NCBI GenBank assembly: GCA_023228945.1
Contig: JALOAI010000031.1
Coordinates: forward strand, 1-52,861
Length of the DNA stretch: 52,861 nucleotides
Direction: 5' to 3'
Origin: Pigmentiphaga sp.
Lineage (GTDB): Bacteria > Pseudomonadota > Gammaproteobacteria > Burkholderiales > Burkholderiaceae_B
In this document: positions 18,190 through 25,152 of the stretch, in pieces
Layout: each line of letters starts with the position of its first letter
How positions within the stretch are numbered: the first letter of the stretch is position 1
Position numbers and translations under genes: made by a program
Notes under the pieces: model-generated
Seen by the model: only the letters and a program-made list of their open reading frames with translations
Told to the model about the DNA's origin: nothing
The model's database searches: none

Positions 18190-19688
18190 TACAGGTTATC
18201 CAGGTTGATGCGGTCGGTCCCGCCCAGCATGTCGGCGATAGCATCCATCATCGGGTCGACTTGGTCATCGTGTCCGGTGCCGAGCCCGTCGAAAGTTTGA
18301 AGTTCCAGTTTAAGCGTGGTCAGGAATGGCGCGTGCTTTGGCAGATACACCATCCCGGTAGTCACCCAAGGCGCCGCATCCAGCCCCCGTGTGTATTTGT
18401 CGCGATGGCGCTGAATCGGCAAGACCGGGATGCCTTTACGACGGAGCCCTTGGATCAGGCCGGTACCGCTGGACTTGTCTTCGACCTTTAGCCCACGGAG
18501 GTTCAGGCCCATCCTGCGATACTTGTCCCAGAAAGCGAGGCTGTTCTTTTCCAGCTCAGGCGCTTCCCACTTCCCCCGTATTTGATCGACCAAGTAGATG
18601 CCGTTTGCGGCCTTCCCCCAGAGCTGGAGGACGCTGAAGTCGTTCCGCTCGCCGGTTTTCTGCGCCGTATCTGCATACATACAGAACCACGAGATCAGCG
18701 GGAGCTCCGACCACTCTTGGAAGCCGTCCATGTCGAACAGCGCACCTTCGACAGTGACCGGACGCTGTTGATACTGGCTGGCGTAGGTATAGGCGTCGGC
18801 TTTCAAGACCTCGATCTGCGCCGCGTCATGCTTTTCCGCCCACAGGGGGCCGGGGGGCAGGTTGTGCGGGATCGGGATCCCGTGCGTCCACTCCTTCGGA
18901 TACTCGGCGCCCTCTTCAATCCAGACCGGCAGGTCCAGGTGATACCAGTAGTCCCCCGTGCCGCCGGTCAGGAGGTGCCCGACGAAATCCGCACCATGCA
19001 GGCGCTGCATGATCACGACGATCGGGACGCCCTCGTGCGCCAGACGGCTGCGGAAGGTGTTCGTTGCCCGGCGATTGACGGCATCCCGCTTTGCGGGGCT
19101 GAAGGCGTCGTCCGGCTTGAGCGGGTCGTCGATGACCAAAGCGCCGGTGAACTTGGCCTTGTCCATATATCCGGCCCGGAAGCCTGTGATCGGGCCACCG
19201 GCTGCCTTGGCCAGCATCCCGCCGCCAGCCGTGGTCTTCCAACGGTCTTTCGCTTTGCTATCTGTGGCGATTTTGAACCGCTGATCCTCCGGAAGCAGCT
19301 CCTGGAAGCTTGCCAGCTCCACCGCGTCCTTGATCAGCTGGGAGTTCTCGAGGGCGCGCTGATCGCCGAAGGAAGCGTGGATGAACCGAGCGCCGGGATT
19401 GATCTGGAACCCCTTGGAGATGAAGTTGATCACCGCAACTTCCGTCTTCGAGTATCCGGGGGGCAGGGTGATGATCAGACGGTTGATCTCGCCGCGAAGG
19501 ACGCGATCCAAGGTGGCCGCCATAATTTCGTGATGTGGACCGGGGATGAACTCCAGTCCCTCGCGCTCGGGGAAGAACCACCGGACAAAAGGCAGCAGCC
19601 CGCCCGTCGGGGCTAGATCAAGCGCCTTCTTCCTCTTCACCGCCAAGGCCAAAAGCGCCAAGCGGGATACCGAGTCGTCGTGCTTCAT
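18189..19688 (-). CDS. terL: Terminase large subunit
   Basis: 499 residues. The ATPase half contains the Walker A-like LPPGYSKTE (75-83) and Walker B LVIDDP (184-189). The nuclease half begins with YADTAQKTGERND around residue 340 and ends with the DDQVDPMMDAIADM region carrying late acidic residues. The enzyme cuts concatemers and drives DNA through the portal encoded just downstream. The start at 19688 lies 71 bases inside the small subunit gene, preceded by GAGGAAGC. Confidence 0.94.
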   Translation of the reverse strand: MKHDDSVSRLALLALAVKRKKALDLAPTGGLLPFVRWFFPEREGLEFIPGPHHEIMAATLDRVLRGEINRLIITLPPGYSKTEVAVINFISKGFQINPGARFIHASFGDQRALENSQLIKDAVELASFQELLPEDQRFKIATDSKAKDRWKTTAGGGMLAKAAGGPITGFRAGYMDKAKFTGALVIDDPLKPDDAFSPAKRDAVNRRATNTFRSRLAHEGVPIVVIMQRLHGADFVGHLLTGGTGDYWYHLDLPVWIEEGAEYPKEWTHGIPIPHNLPPGPLWAEKHDAAQIEVLKADAYTYASQYQQRPVTVEGALFDMDGFQEWSELPLISWFCMYADTAQKTGERNDFSVLQLWGKAANGIYLVDQIRGKWEAPELEKNSLAFWDKYRRMGLNLRGLKVEDKSSGTGLIQGLRRKGIPVLPIQRHRDKYTRGLDAAPWVTTGMVYLPKHAPFLTTLKLELQTFDGLGTGHDDQVDPMMDAIADMLGGTDRINLDNL

Positions 19689-20148
19689 CCTTCAAAGCTT
19701 CCTCATCGGTCACGTCTTGGGTCTGCAGCGGACCCCCATTCGGACCCGACAGCTCGCTGCGCTCGGCCAGTCCCAAGTCGCGGGCCAGGAAGTTCGCATT
19801 CATCATGTTCCCTGCGGCCCCTTCGAACTTCTGAGTGTAGATGACCTCGTCGATCCACTCCAAAACTTCCTTGAACCCCGGCACCGTCCGGTAGTTGTTC
19901 AACGTGGCCGCCGTACAGCCCATCCGGAGAGAAACGCCGCGGAAGGTGTATGGTCGCATTACCTTCTTGAAGGTACGGACCACGGCGCCCTTGTTATGGA
20001 AGATCACTTCTTCCCGGTGCGGGTGATCCTCGTAGTGCTGGAACGCCGCCATGGCGGCTGCCTGCATATCCTCGGGAGTCGGGAACTTCATTGCCCCGGT
20101 GGGCGGGCGGCGCCAGAATTGCTCTTCGGCGGTGAACTCGAACGCCAT
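19618..20148 (-). CDS. terS: Terminase small subunit (gp3-like DNA packaging protein)
   Basis: 176 residues. The core (YTFRGVSLRMGCTAATLNNYRTVPGF, split here for reading) is a helix-turn-helix of the phage gp3-like packaging family. It is followed by IYTQKFEGAAGNMMNANFLA, RDLGLAERSEL and an acidic tail (GGEEEEGA). It selects phage DNA for packaging. AAGG precedes the ATG. It is the first structural-operon gene after the hairpin at 20243-20263. Confidence 0.85.
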   Translation of the reverse strand: MAFEFTAEEQFWRRPPTGAMKFPTPEDMQAAAMAAFQHYEDHPHREEVIFHNKGAVVRTFKKVMRPYTFRGVSLRMGCTAATLNNYRTVPGFKEVLEWIDEVIYTQKFEGAAGNMMNANFLARDLGLAERSELSGPNGGPLQTQDVTDEEALKDEARRLGIPLGAFGLGGEEEEGA

Positions 20149-20242
20149 TCCCCATACCTTCGGACTTCCGCCGGATCATCCCGGCGGTGTTTGGTGGGAG
20201 GGCGGCCATCTGTTGACGCCAGCGCGATGCTCCCGAAAATCT

Positions 20243-20263
20243 GCGCCTTTCTCAGGCGCTTTT
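20243..20263. terminator. Bidirectional hairpin between the NusG-like gene and terS
   Basis: The stem GCGCCT/AGGCGC with a 5-base loop is followed by TTTT on the + strand and by AGATTTTC on the leftward strand. A leftward transcript coming from the NusG-like gene meets it before entering the terminase genes. It may serve as the point where antitermination decides late expression. Confidence 0.6.
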
Positions 20264-20267
20264 CCGA

Positions 20268-20296
20268 CCTATAGCCCAGCCGGGCGCAAAAGCCAA
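20268..20296 (-). promoter_or_regulatory. Candidate late promoter ahead of terS
   Basis: On the leftward strand TTGGCT, a 17-bp spacer and TATAGG. The -10 overlaps the stop of the NusG-like gene. A transcript from here would begin at about 20261 and carry the 20243-20259 hairpin at its very 5' end. The match to sigma70 is moderate. Confidence 0.45.
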
Positions 20297-20799
20297 CAGG
20301 AAATTTTAATGACACCCCAAAAATCTGCGATGTCAAGCGTAACTTCCTCTCCATCCTGCCGAACGACCCGACCTGTGAGATCCCCCATCCAATAATGGCT
20401 GGCGACGACCTGCGCCTCTGTACCGGAGGCGAACTGTGGCACGGCGGGCGGCTCTGCTTCCATGGACAGGCGGGCACCGACACCCTGGACAGCGCGGCGA
20501 AGTTCCTCAAGCTCCGCCATCGGGCAGCGAGCAAAGAAGCCCTGCGGGGTCCAAAGCGGCTTGGTCTGCAGCCTCGCAAGGTCCGCCAATATCGGACCGA
20601 TGGGATCTTGCCGTTCGGCCAAGAAGAGGTATCCGGGGACCGCGGCGTTGGTGACCTGGACCCTCTTCCGTTGGCGAGGAAGCCGCCGGATTCTGGTAAG
20701 CATCGGCGCCCAGATGGCGCCGGGGCGTTCCTCTCGGAACTTCTCGTAGATCTCTCGGGTGCGGGAGGGCGGGCAGCGCAGGATAATGGCGTGGGTCAT
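20269..20799 (-). CDS. NusG/RfaH-like transcription elongation factor
   Basis: 176 residues from the ATG at 20799, chosen for GGAG eight bases upstream; earlier in-frame ATGs at 20868 and 20811 lack a site. The N-terminal NGN-like domain has IYEKFREERPGAIWAPMLTR, then a basic stretch (RRLPRQRKRVQV) and the hallmark PGYLFLAE. The C-terminal part (MGDLTGRVVRQDGEEVTLDI) fits a KOW domain. Such proteins bind RNA polymerase and suppress pausing and termination. It is the first gene of the late operon, which has several internal hairpins, so I infer a late antiterminator. Distant similarity, read by eye. Confidence 0.72.
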   Translation of the reverse strand: MTHAIILRCPPSRTREIYEKFREERPGAIWAPMLTRIRRLPRQRKRVQVTNAAVPGYLFLAERQDPIGPILADLARLQTKPLWTPQGFFARCPMAELEELRRAVQGVGARLSMEAEPPAVPQFASGTEAQVVASHYWMGDLTGRVVRQDGEEVTLDIADFWGVIKISCWLLRPAGL

Positions 20800-20818
20800 G
20801 GGGTGCTCCATAAGACGA

Positions 20819-20850
20819 GGGCGGCCCGAGCCGAAGCTCAAGGACCGCCC
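20819..20850 (-). promoter_or_regulatory. UUCG-capped hairpin upstream of the NusG-like gene
   Basis: On the leftward strand an outer stem GGGCGG/CCGCCC encloses an inner stem GAGC/GCTC closed by the very stable C(UUCG)G tetraloop. It lies about 20 bases upstream of the start codon, in the presumed leader. It could act as an attenuator, an mRNA stabiliser or a loading site for the antiterminator. Confidence 0.55.
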
Positions 20851-20875
20851 CCGCTGCCCGAGCACCACCCCAAGG

Positions 20876-20916
20876 CAGGATCACTATAACCCAAGGGTGC
20901 CCCCTGTGGGAAGCCC
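20876..20916 (-). promoter_or_regulatory. Candidate promoter for the NusG-like gene and late operon
   Basis: Leftward TTCCCA, 18 bases, TATAGT, between the DUF2786 gene and the UUCG hairpin. The -35 is a weak match. No other better candidate is visible in this 117-bp gap. Confidence 0.35.
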
Positions 20917-21630
20917 CTATTTGCGCCCGATCACAAAATTCGGCGCGCCTTTCTGCGCCAGCTGATCGGCAAGGGAGACTTCCGCTGCGGCGTCAATGGC
21001 GGCCTGCGAAGGGCGCGCCGCGCGCTTCCAGACGTCCACCGATTTGACCTCCGGGAAGGATTCGCGCATCTCGATTTCGATCTCGTCCACAGGGATCAGC
21101 GCGTTCAGGCCGGCGCCTTGCTTCCCGCCAAGCGTCTCCTGCTCGGCCTTCTTCTCCCGGGCCAGCGCGTACAGCCGGTAGCTGAGGGCGATGCCGATCT
21201 GGTTCCGCCCGACGCTTTCCGACCTGTAGTCGTAGTTGCGCCACCCACGCTTCGCCAGGCGATTGACCTGGAGACGGAGGTACGGAAGCATCGCCAGATA
21301 AGCAGCCCGGCAGGACTCCCGGCCGACGATGGCGATATCCGTCCGATTGCCCTTCTTGAACCAGATCACCTCGACGCCGTAGTATCTGGAGGCTGCGTGC
21401 GACAGCTTGCGCATCCAGTTGTCGGCGGCCCACCAGCCGTAGACGTTCCGGCTGGTCCCAACCGGGTCCAGGTCGCGGCGCTGGTGCTTGGTGATGGTCA
21501 GCAGCGAGATGCCGTGCTGGTCCAGGAGTTTGCGCACCATGGTCATGATGGTCTCGGCCTCGGCCATGGAGTCGGTCGACTCCGCCTTGGCGACCATCTG
21601 CTGGATCTTCTCGACAATGTCATAGGCCAT
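20917..21630 (-). CDS. DUF2786 domain protein
   Basis: 237 residues from ATG 21630. The N-terminus MAYDIVEKIQQMVAKAESTD, followed by EAETIMTMVRKLLDQHGIS, is the DUF2786 motif (helical, with AKA-x-ST and a later H). The middle (RYYGVEVIWFKKGNRTDIAIVG, shortened) corresponds to the alpha/beta domain often found after it. The biochemical role of DUF2786 is unknown. It is the last gene of the leftward early block, so it may mark the early/late boundary. Confidence 0.75.
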   Translation of the reverse strand: MAYDIVEKIQQMVAKAESTDSMAEAETIMTMVRKLLDQHGISLLTITKHQRRDLDPVGTSRNVYGWWAADNWMRKLSHAASRYYGVEVIWFKKGNRTDIAIVGRESCRAAYLAMLPYLRLQVNRLAKRGWRNYDYRSESVGRNQIGIALSYRLYALAREKKAEQETLGGKQGAGLNALIPVDEIEIEMRESFPEVKSVDVWKRAARPSQAAIDAAAEVSLADQLAQKGAPNFVIGRK

Positions 21631-21632
21631 GG

Positions 21633-21881
21633 TCACACCTCCGCCCGGACGTATTTAACGGCGGCGACGTCCGCCCGCCCCCGGTCGCGGTAGAAGCTGG
21701 TCTCGAACTGGAAGGTCTCCCCTTCGGTCTCGACCAGTCGCAGGAGCGTAAAGGGGGTGAGCGGGCGATCGTCGGCCGCCACCACTTTGGCGAAGTAGAT
21801 GTCGCCCTCGTTGTCAAGGCGGGCGAAGAAGACGTCGATGTCGGTGCTGCGGTGGCCCGTCTGGCTAACTCCCTGTTGGAT
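21633..21881 (-). CDS. Small conserved-looking protein without a canonical start codon
   Basis: A frame ending at 21633 encodes DIDVFFARLDNEGDIYFAKV, then a beta-strand-rich 'PLTPFTLLRLVETEGETFQF' segment. It looks like genuine protein and has the codon use of its neighbours. No ATG, GTG or TTG is found until deep inside the domain. The most natural start is ATC at 21881, which overlaps the previous stop as TAATC where this phage normally uses TAATG. GGAG is present but only two bases away. With ATC the product is 82 residues. Alternatives are a start codon lost by mutation or translational coupling with frameshift from the 39-residue gene upstream. Confidence 0.5.
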   Translation of the reverse strand: MQQGVSQTGHRSTDIDVFFARLDNEGDIYFAKVVAADDRPLTPFTLLRLVETEGETFQFETSFYRDRGRADVAAVKYVRAEV

Positions 21882-22000
21882 TACTCCTTCTTTATACCGG
21901 TATCCTTGATCTTGGTCAACCGCTTTTCTGCGTATTTGCTCTGCGGTTTTGTTCCTTGGGCCTTCTTTTCGGCCCGGGTCAGCTTCTTAGGCTGCTTCAT
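21881..22000 (-). CDS. Small basic protein, 39 residues
   Basis: MKQPKKLTRAEKKAQGTKPQ and a similarly Lys-rich remainder ending IKDTGIKKE. The ATG at 22000 has GGAG upstream and overlaps the end of the methyltransferase gene by 14 bases. The high Lys content suggests nucleic-acid or ribosome binding. Family unknown. Confidence 0.55.
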   Translation of the reverse strand: MKQPKKLTRAEKKAQGTKPQSKYAEKRLTKIKDTGIKKE

Positions 22001-22748
22001 ATGCTTCTCCAAACGCCTTCGCCATATAAACCGGCACCCCGTTACCGATCGCCTCGTAGATCTGATTGCGCCATTGCACCTTTGTCCCACGCCAGCCGGG
22101 CGGAAGATCCCACCACCCTTCCGGAATCTGGAAGCCCTGGTGATAGGCGCATTCCTCGGGCGTCAGCTTCCGGCCGTAGAACCGGCTAGCCCGCCGGCGG
22201 TCGCTGGCGCAGCCGCGGTCTTCGGTCGCGGTAATGCATGGACAGATACCGGGGACGTATGGCCGATATCCACGGAAGGTGTGCGGTGTCCTGTGGCGGC
22301 CCCAGATCAGGCGCGTCCGGTTCTGGACCGGCTCCGGAAGGAACTGGTGCGCGTTCCATTTGTCGTATTGGCCGGTGGCGGACATGATCTCCCGCACCCC
22401 CGGAGCGTCGACATTCTCCACCCATACCGGGCCGGGGAACGCGCCAAGGAGTTCCACAGTCAGGGCCAGCAGATCGCCCTGCCCGAAATCAGGCTTCTTG
22501 ACGGCGCCTTGGGTCCTGGCGACGCTGTGCTCTTGGCATGGCGGGCTGGCCCAGACGGCGTCGAAGTTCTCCGCCAGGTATTCCGGAGTTAGCTCGCGAA
22601 CGTCCGCCAATAGGCAGCGGCCGGCCCCGACCTGTTTGGACAGGTGGTGCTTCCATGGGTCCATCTCGAAACCCATACACCAATGCCCCGCCTGCTCCAG
22701 TCCAAGGCGGGCCAAGCCCGCCCCGTCGAAAAGAACAGCTATCCTCAT
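21987..22748 (-). CDS. C5-cytosine DNA methyltransferase
   Basis: 253 residues, short for the class. Motif I is LFDGAG (6-11), motif IV SPPCQ with catalytic Cys71, motif VI ENV (111-113), motif VIII QNRTR, and motif X near the C-terminus (NGVPVYMAKAFGEA). The region between VIII and X that recognises the target is small. No restriction nuclease is adjacent, so it is a solitary enzyme that would methylate phage DNA against host restriction or act in regulation. It overlaps the 53-residue gene upstream and is probably transcribed from the strong promoter at 22932-22960. Confidence 0.88.
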   Translation of the reverse strand: MRIAVLFDGAGLARLGLEQAGHWCMGFEMDPWKHHLSKQVGAGRCLLADVRELTPEYLAENFDAVWASPPCQEHSVARTQGAVKKPDFGQGDLLALTVELLGAFPGPVWVENVDAPGVREIMSATGQYDKWNAHQFLPEPVQNRTRLIWGRHRTPHTFRGYRPYVPGICPCITATEDRGCASDRRRASRFYGRKLTPEECAYHQGFQIPEGWWDLPPGWRGTKVQWRNQIYEAIGNGVPVYMAKAFGEAYEAA

Positions 22749-22906
22749 GCGGCGTAGTCCTTGTAAACCTGGACCGCTTCGGGGGACAGCTTCCCGGCGA
22801 TGTTGGTGGCGAAGAAGGCCGCCATCTGCTTGCGTCTGGCGAGGCTCTTGACCTGCTCCTCCATTTCTTTGATAACATCGCGGGCGTAGTCGGCATCTTT
22901 AAGCAT
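22745..22906 (-). CDS. Small helical protein, 53 residues
   Basis: MLKDADYARDVIKEMEEQVK and a helical remainder (KQMAAFFATNIAGKLSPEAV). AAGGAG lies upstream of the ATG at 22906. It is the first gene behind a near-consensus promoter with an embedded palindrome. Its stop overlaps the methyltransferase start. Function unknown. Confidence 0.65.
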   Translation of the reverse strand: MLKDADYARDVIKEMEEQVKSLARRKQMAAFFATNIAGKLSPEAVQVYKDYAA

Positions 22907-22931
22907 TTTGGTTCTCCTTGTAACTCTAAAG

Positions 22932-22960
22932 AGTATATGACACCCTGTTTCGGGTGTCAA
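22932..22960 (-). promoter_or_regulatory. Strong sigma70 promoter with embedded operator
   Basis: Leftward TTGACA, exactly 17 bases, TATACT. The spacer and -35 contain a perfect inverted repeat, TGACACCC-GAAACA-GGGTGTCA on the leftward strand (22959 to 22938). A dimeric repressor bound there would block polymerase. It drives the 53-residue gene and the methyltransferase. Confidence 0.8.
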
Positions 22961-23187
22961 CCCTCCACTTTCCGCCAGACGCCGTCTTCCCCGAGCTGGT
23001 ACTTCTGACCGAAGCCGGTACCCAGTTTGGCGGAACGCCGGTGGTGCTTCCAGGACGTTTCGGTCATCAGAGCCCACGCCCCGCCGTGGTTAGTCTTGGC
23101 GTCGTACAACACCTCCCCGAGGGTGTGGTGGATCGGCTGGCCGAAATCGTCCTCCAGCTTGGCAGGGGAAATCGAAAGGGCGGTCAT
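22957..23187 (-). CDS. Hypothetical protein, 76 residues
   Basis: MTALSISPAKLEDDFGQPIH followed by a basic C-terminal half (KHHRRSAKLGTGFGQKY). The ATG at 23187 has GGAGG nearby and overlaps the preceding stop. The tail (YQLGEDGVWRKVEG) looks like a small beta hairpin. Not recognised. Its stop lies just beside the -35 of the next promoter. Confidence 0.6.
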   Translation of the reverse strand: MTALSISPAKLEDDFGQPIHHTLGEVLYDAKTNHGGAWALMTETSWKHHRRSAKLGTGFGQKYQLGEDGVWRKVEG

Positions 23188-23351
23188 TTGCACACCTCCA
23201 CTACCCGAACGTGGAAACACGTCTTGCGGGCGAGTTTGTCGACAATTTGCAACGCTTGCCGACATGCTTCTGAAAAGCTGAAGGCGTGGATATCGAAGAC
23301 CTCGATATTACCGGTGCCGGTGAGGATACGGGCTTTGGTGTAGTTTGCCAT
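23184..23351 (-). CDS. Hypothetical protein, 55 residues
   Basis: MANYTKARILTGTGNIEVFD then FSFSEACRQALQIVDKLARK. The pattern of strands and helix resembles small alpha/beta phage proteins. AAAGGAG precedes the ATG and a good -10 (TATAAT, 23387-23382) lies 31 bases upstream, though without a well spaced -35. Function unknown. Confidence 0.6.
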   Translation of the reverse strand: MANYTKARILTGTGNIEVFDIHAFSFSEACRQALQIVDKLARKTCFHVRVVEVCK

Positions 23352-23398
23352 GTTTGGTGCTCTCCTTTGGCTAACCTGACCATTATACCCACTGGGGG

Positions 23399-23848
23399 TC
23401 AAAATCCACGGGCTTTTTTCCATTTCGAGTACTGCGTGGCGGCCGTGGACTGGTTGATTCCGGCCGCCACGCAGGCTTGGATAATCGCATTCCGATCGGC
23501 CTTTCCGACCCCGTCCGCAATTTGCCAGACCTTGGCCGTCGCGCCCCGGACAGGCGCCACACCGCCCCCTTGGCCCCCTTCCCCCGCGGGCCGGCCCCTC
23601 CCGCCCTGTCCGGGCATGTCCGCAAGGGGACGGGGGCGAACTTTGGCCACAGGGGCCGGGCGCCGCTTCCCGTCCTGGATCTCAGCCCGGTCGGCCAGGT
23701 CGGACAAGTCGTACCTCGCCGGGACCAAGACTACCATCCAGCCGTTGTAAGGCTCGAACTGGACCATGGCGGTCGAGACGCGCGGATCCGCCTGCAGCTC
23801 TTTCGCCGCGGCTTCGGCTTCTGCCTTGGTCGGGCGGTAGTAGGTCAT
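23399..23848 (-). CDS. Two-domain protein with a VW-IAD/TQY-W C-terminal module (paralogue 1)
   Basis: 149 residues. An N-terminal alpha/beta part (MTYYRPTKAEAEAAAKELQA, later YNGWMVVLVPARY) is joined by a Pro/Gly-rich linker to a C-terminal module AKVWQIADGVGKADRNAIIQ followed by ACVAAGINQSTAATQYSKW. The same module occurs in the products at 37202-37762 and 37862-38206. It looks like a small helical, possibly HTH-type DNA-binding unit. The family is not one I recognise. Confidence 0.65.
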   Translation of the reverse strand: MTYYRPTKAEAEAAAKELQADPRVSTAMVQFEPYNGWMVVLVPARYDLSDLADRAEIQDGKRRPAPVAKVRPRPLADMPGQGGRGRPAGEGGQGGGVAPVRGATAKVWQIADGVGKADRNAIIQACVAAGINQSTAATQYSKWKKARGF

Positions 23849-24144
23849 CTCTGCAGGTCCTTCGCCAGTTGGTTGGCCACATTGACCATCCGCGCTTTGA
23901 AATCCTCCCCCAACATAGGCAGGGCGGTCAACAGGTAAATCGCCTTCAGCGTCGGGGATTTGTCCAGCGAGGCGCCTGTCCGGTGCAGCGTGCGGGCCGA
24001 CAAGAAGGCGAAGATCGTGAGCATTGGATCCAGCCGCTCCTCCGCAGCCAGGCTCTTCAGCCGTTCCTGAAACAGCTTCTCGATGTCCAAGGCGAGGTCG
24101 TTGAGGTCGGCGCCCTTGGCCGCCTCTTTCAGCTGGTCGATCAT
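23845..24144 (-). CDS. Hypothetical helical protein, 99 residues
   Basis: Begins MIDQLKEAAKGADLNDLALD at ATG 24144, four bases after the previous stop with AGAGGGG ahead. All-helical text with a hydrophobic middle (LKAIYLLTALPML). Not recognised. It forms a tight run with the genes on both sides. Confidence 0.6.
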   Translation of the reverse strand: MIDQLKEAAKGADLNDLALDIEKLFQERLKSLAAEERLDPMLTIFAFLSARTLHRTGASLDKSPTLKAIYLLTALPMLGEDFKARMVNVANQLAKDLQR

Positions 24145-24145
24145 C

Positions 24146-24376
24146 TCAAAGCCCCTCTTGTGCATAACGCACCTGCGCCATCAGCTCTTGGTAGCGCGGG
24201 CTATCCAGCAGCGCCTTGTTCTCCGGCGAGTGCCCTTGGCGGATCGCCCACAGATGGCCTTCCTTGGCCGAGGCCGCGATGTGAGAGAACGAGCCGTTCA
24301 CATACACCCGCACGCGCGGATCGTGCAGGGGGTGGGCGGGGCCGAGGCTGCCGACTTGAATCAGGTTGTAGGCCAT
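24146..24376 (-). CDS. Hypothetical protein, 76 residues
   Basis: MAYNLIQVGSLGPAHPLHDP then a helical end (RYQELMAQVRYAQEGL). It has the recurrent ribosome site GGAGCACCACC before the ATG and its own promoter (24406-24434). Not recognised. Confidence 0.6.
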   Translation of the reverse strand: MAYNLIQVGSLGPAHPLHDPRVRVYVNGSFSHIAASAKEGHLWAIRQGHSPENKALLDSPRYQELMAQVRYAQEGL

Positions 24377-24405
24377 TGGTGGTGCTCCTTTTTCCTTGTG
24401 CTTAT

Positions 24406-24434
24406 TTTATACCACAACCGGAACGGCTCCGCAA
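24406..24434 (-). promoter_or_regulatory. Promoter for the 24376-21633 leftward unit
   Basis: Leftward TTGCGG, 17 bases, TATAAA. The start point would be about 25 bases upstream of the 76-residue gene. Same architecture as several other early promoters in this genome. Confidence 0.6.
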
Positions 24435-24440
24435 CTCTTT

Positions 24441-24947
24441 TCAGAGCACCGGGATACCGAAATCTCGGATTTCCATCAGCATCTGGCCGAGGGCGTTGCG
24501 CCCCTTCCAGGTCCCGTCCTTCTGCTCGAGGACGCCCCAGATGGCGTCATTCCAATAGTTCCCCTCGTAGATCGGGCGATCCTCGGTCCGGTAGAGGACC
24601 GCCAGCGCGTCGGCGTTCTGCTGGAACTTGGCCACCAGGACCCGCCACATCACGTCGAATTTGATGCTTTCCCAGTCTTTGCGCAGGAGGCATTGGCGCC
24701 CCGCGCCTTTTGCCGCCCCCGGATCGGGCTGTTCGGCGATAGCCAGATGAGTGTAGTGGTTCTGGGCCTTCGCCGCCGCGTACGCATGCTCACTGGTCGG
24801 GTAGATCATCTCGCCGATGCCAAGGTCGATCTTGACCAGGCAGGGGGCGTAGTTGTCGATCAGGCACCACTCGCCGGTGAAAATCCACATGATGTGGTCT
24901 TCGGTCGGGGTGACGACCTGGACGGGGTAGTCGGTAATGGTCTTCAT
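24441..24947 (-). CDS. NADAR (YbiA-like) ADP-ribosyl hydrolase
   Basis: 168 residues, a full NADAR domain. Visible motifs are YPTSEHAYAAAKA (49-61), a central KFQQNADALAVLYRT (107-121), EGNYWNDAIWG (128-138) and GRNALGQMLMEIR at the C-terminus. Family members act on N-glycosidic bonds, including removal of ADP-ribose from guanine bases, and phage members can oppose guanine ADP-ribosylating toxins such as DarT1. The start overlaps the preceding stop (TGATG). The same phage encodes an ART domain in its portal, so it may also protect phage DNA or proteins from its own enzyme. Substrate is inferred. Confidence 0.82.
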   Translation of the reverse strand: MKTITDYPVQVVTPTEDHIMWIFTGEWCLIDNYAPCLVKIDLGIGEMIYPTSEHAYAAAKAQNHYTHLAIAEQPDPGAAKGAGRQCLLRKDWESIKFDVMWRVLVAKFQQNADALAVLYRTEDRPIYEGNYWNDAIWGVLEQKDGTWKGRNALGQMLMEIRDFGIPVL

Positions 24948-25150
24948 CAATCAACCCTTTTGCGGAGAAGCCCCCGGAGCTCCTCGAGTTTCTGGTGGAG
25001 CTCGGAGGCCAGCTGTTTGGCCTCCGGGGTGGCGGAGGGCGTGGTCTCGATGGCCCGCATCGTCTGCCGAGCCATCTCGACGCCGCCAAGGAAGCTCGTG
25101 TGCCGCCAGCGGCGGAGGCGGGCCGCGCGCTGCTCGTAGGTCTCAGGCAT
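24947..25150 (-). CDS. Small basic helical protein, 67 residues
   Basis: MPETYEQRAARLRRWRHTSF, then a helical acidic end (LASELHQKLEELRGLLRKRVD shortened). ATG 25150 lies three bases after the previous stop with GGAG upstream. Not recognised; directly coupled to the NADAR gene. Confidence 0.6.
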   Translation of the reverse strand: MPETYEQRAARLRRWRHTSFLGGVEMARQTMRAIETTPSATPEAKQLASELHQKLEELRGLLRKRVD

Positions 25151-25152
25151 CC

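Noticed and set aside
23382..23402. Consensus sigma70 promoter for the 55-residue gene (TTGACC and TATAAT)
   Set aside because: The -10 is good, but the TTGACC is only nine bases away, which is too close for a normal promoter.
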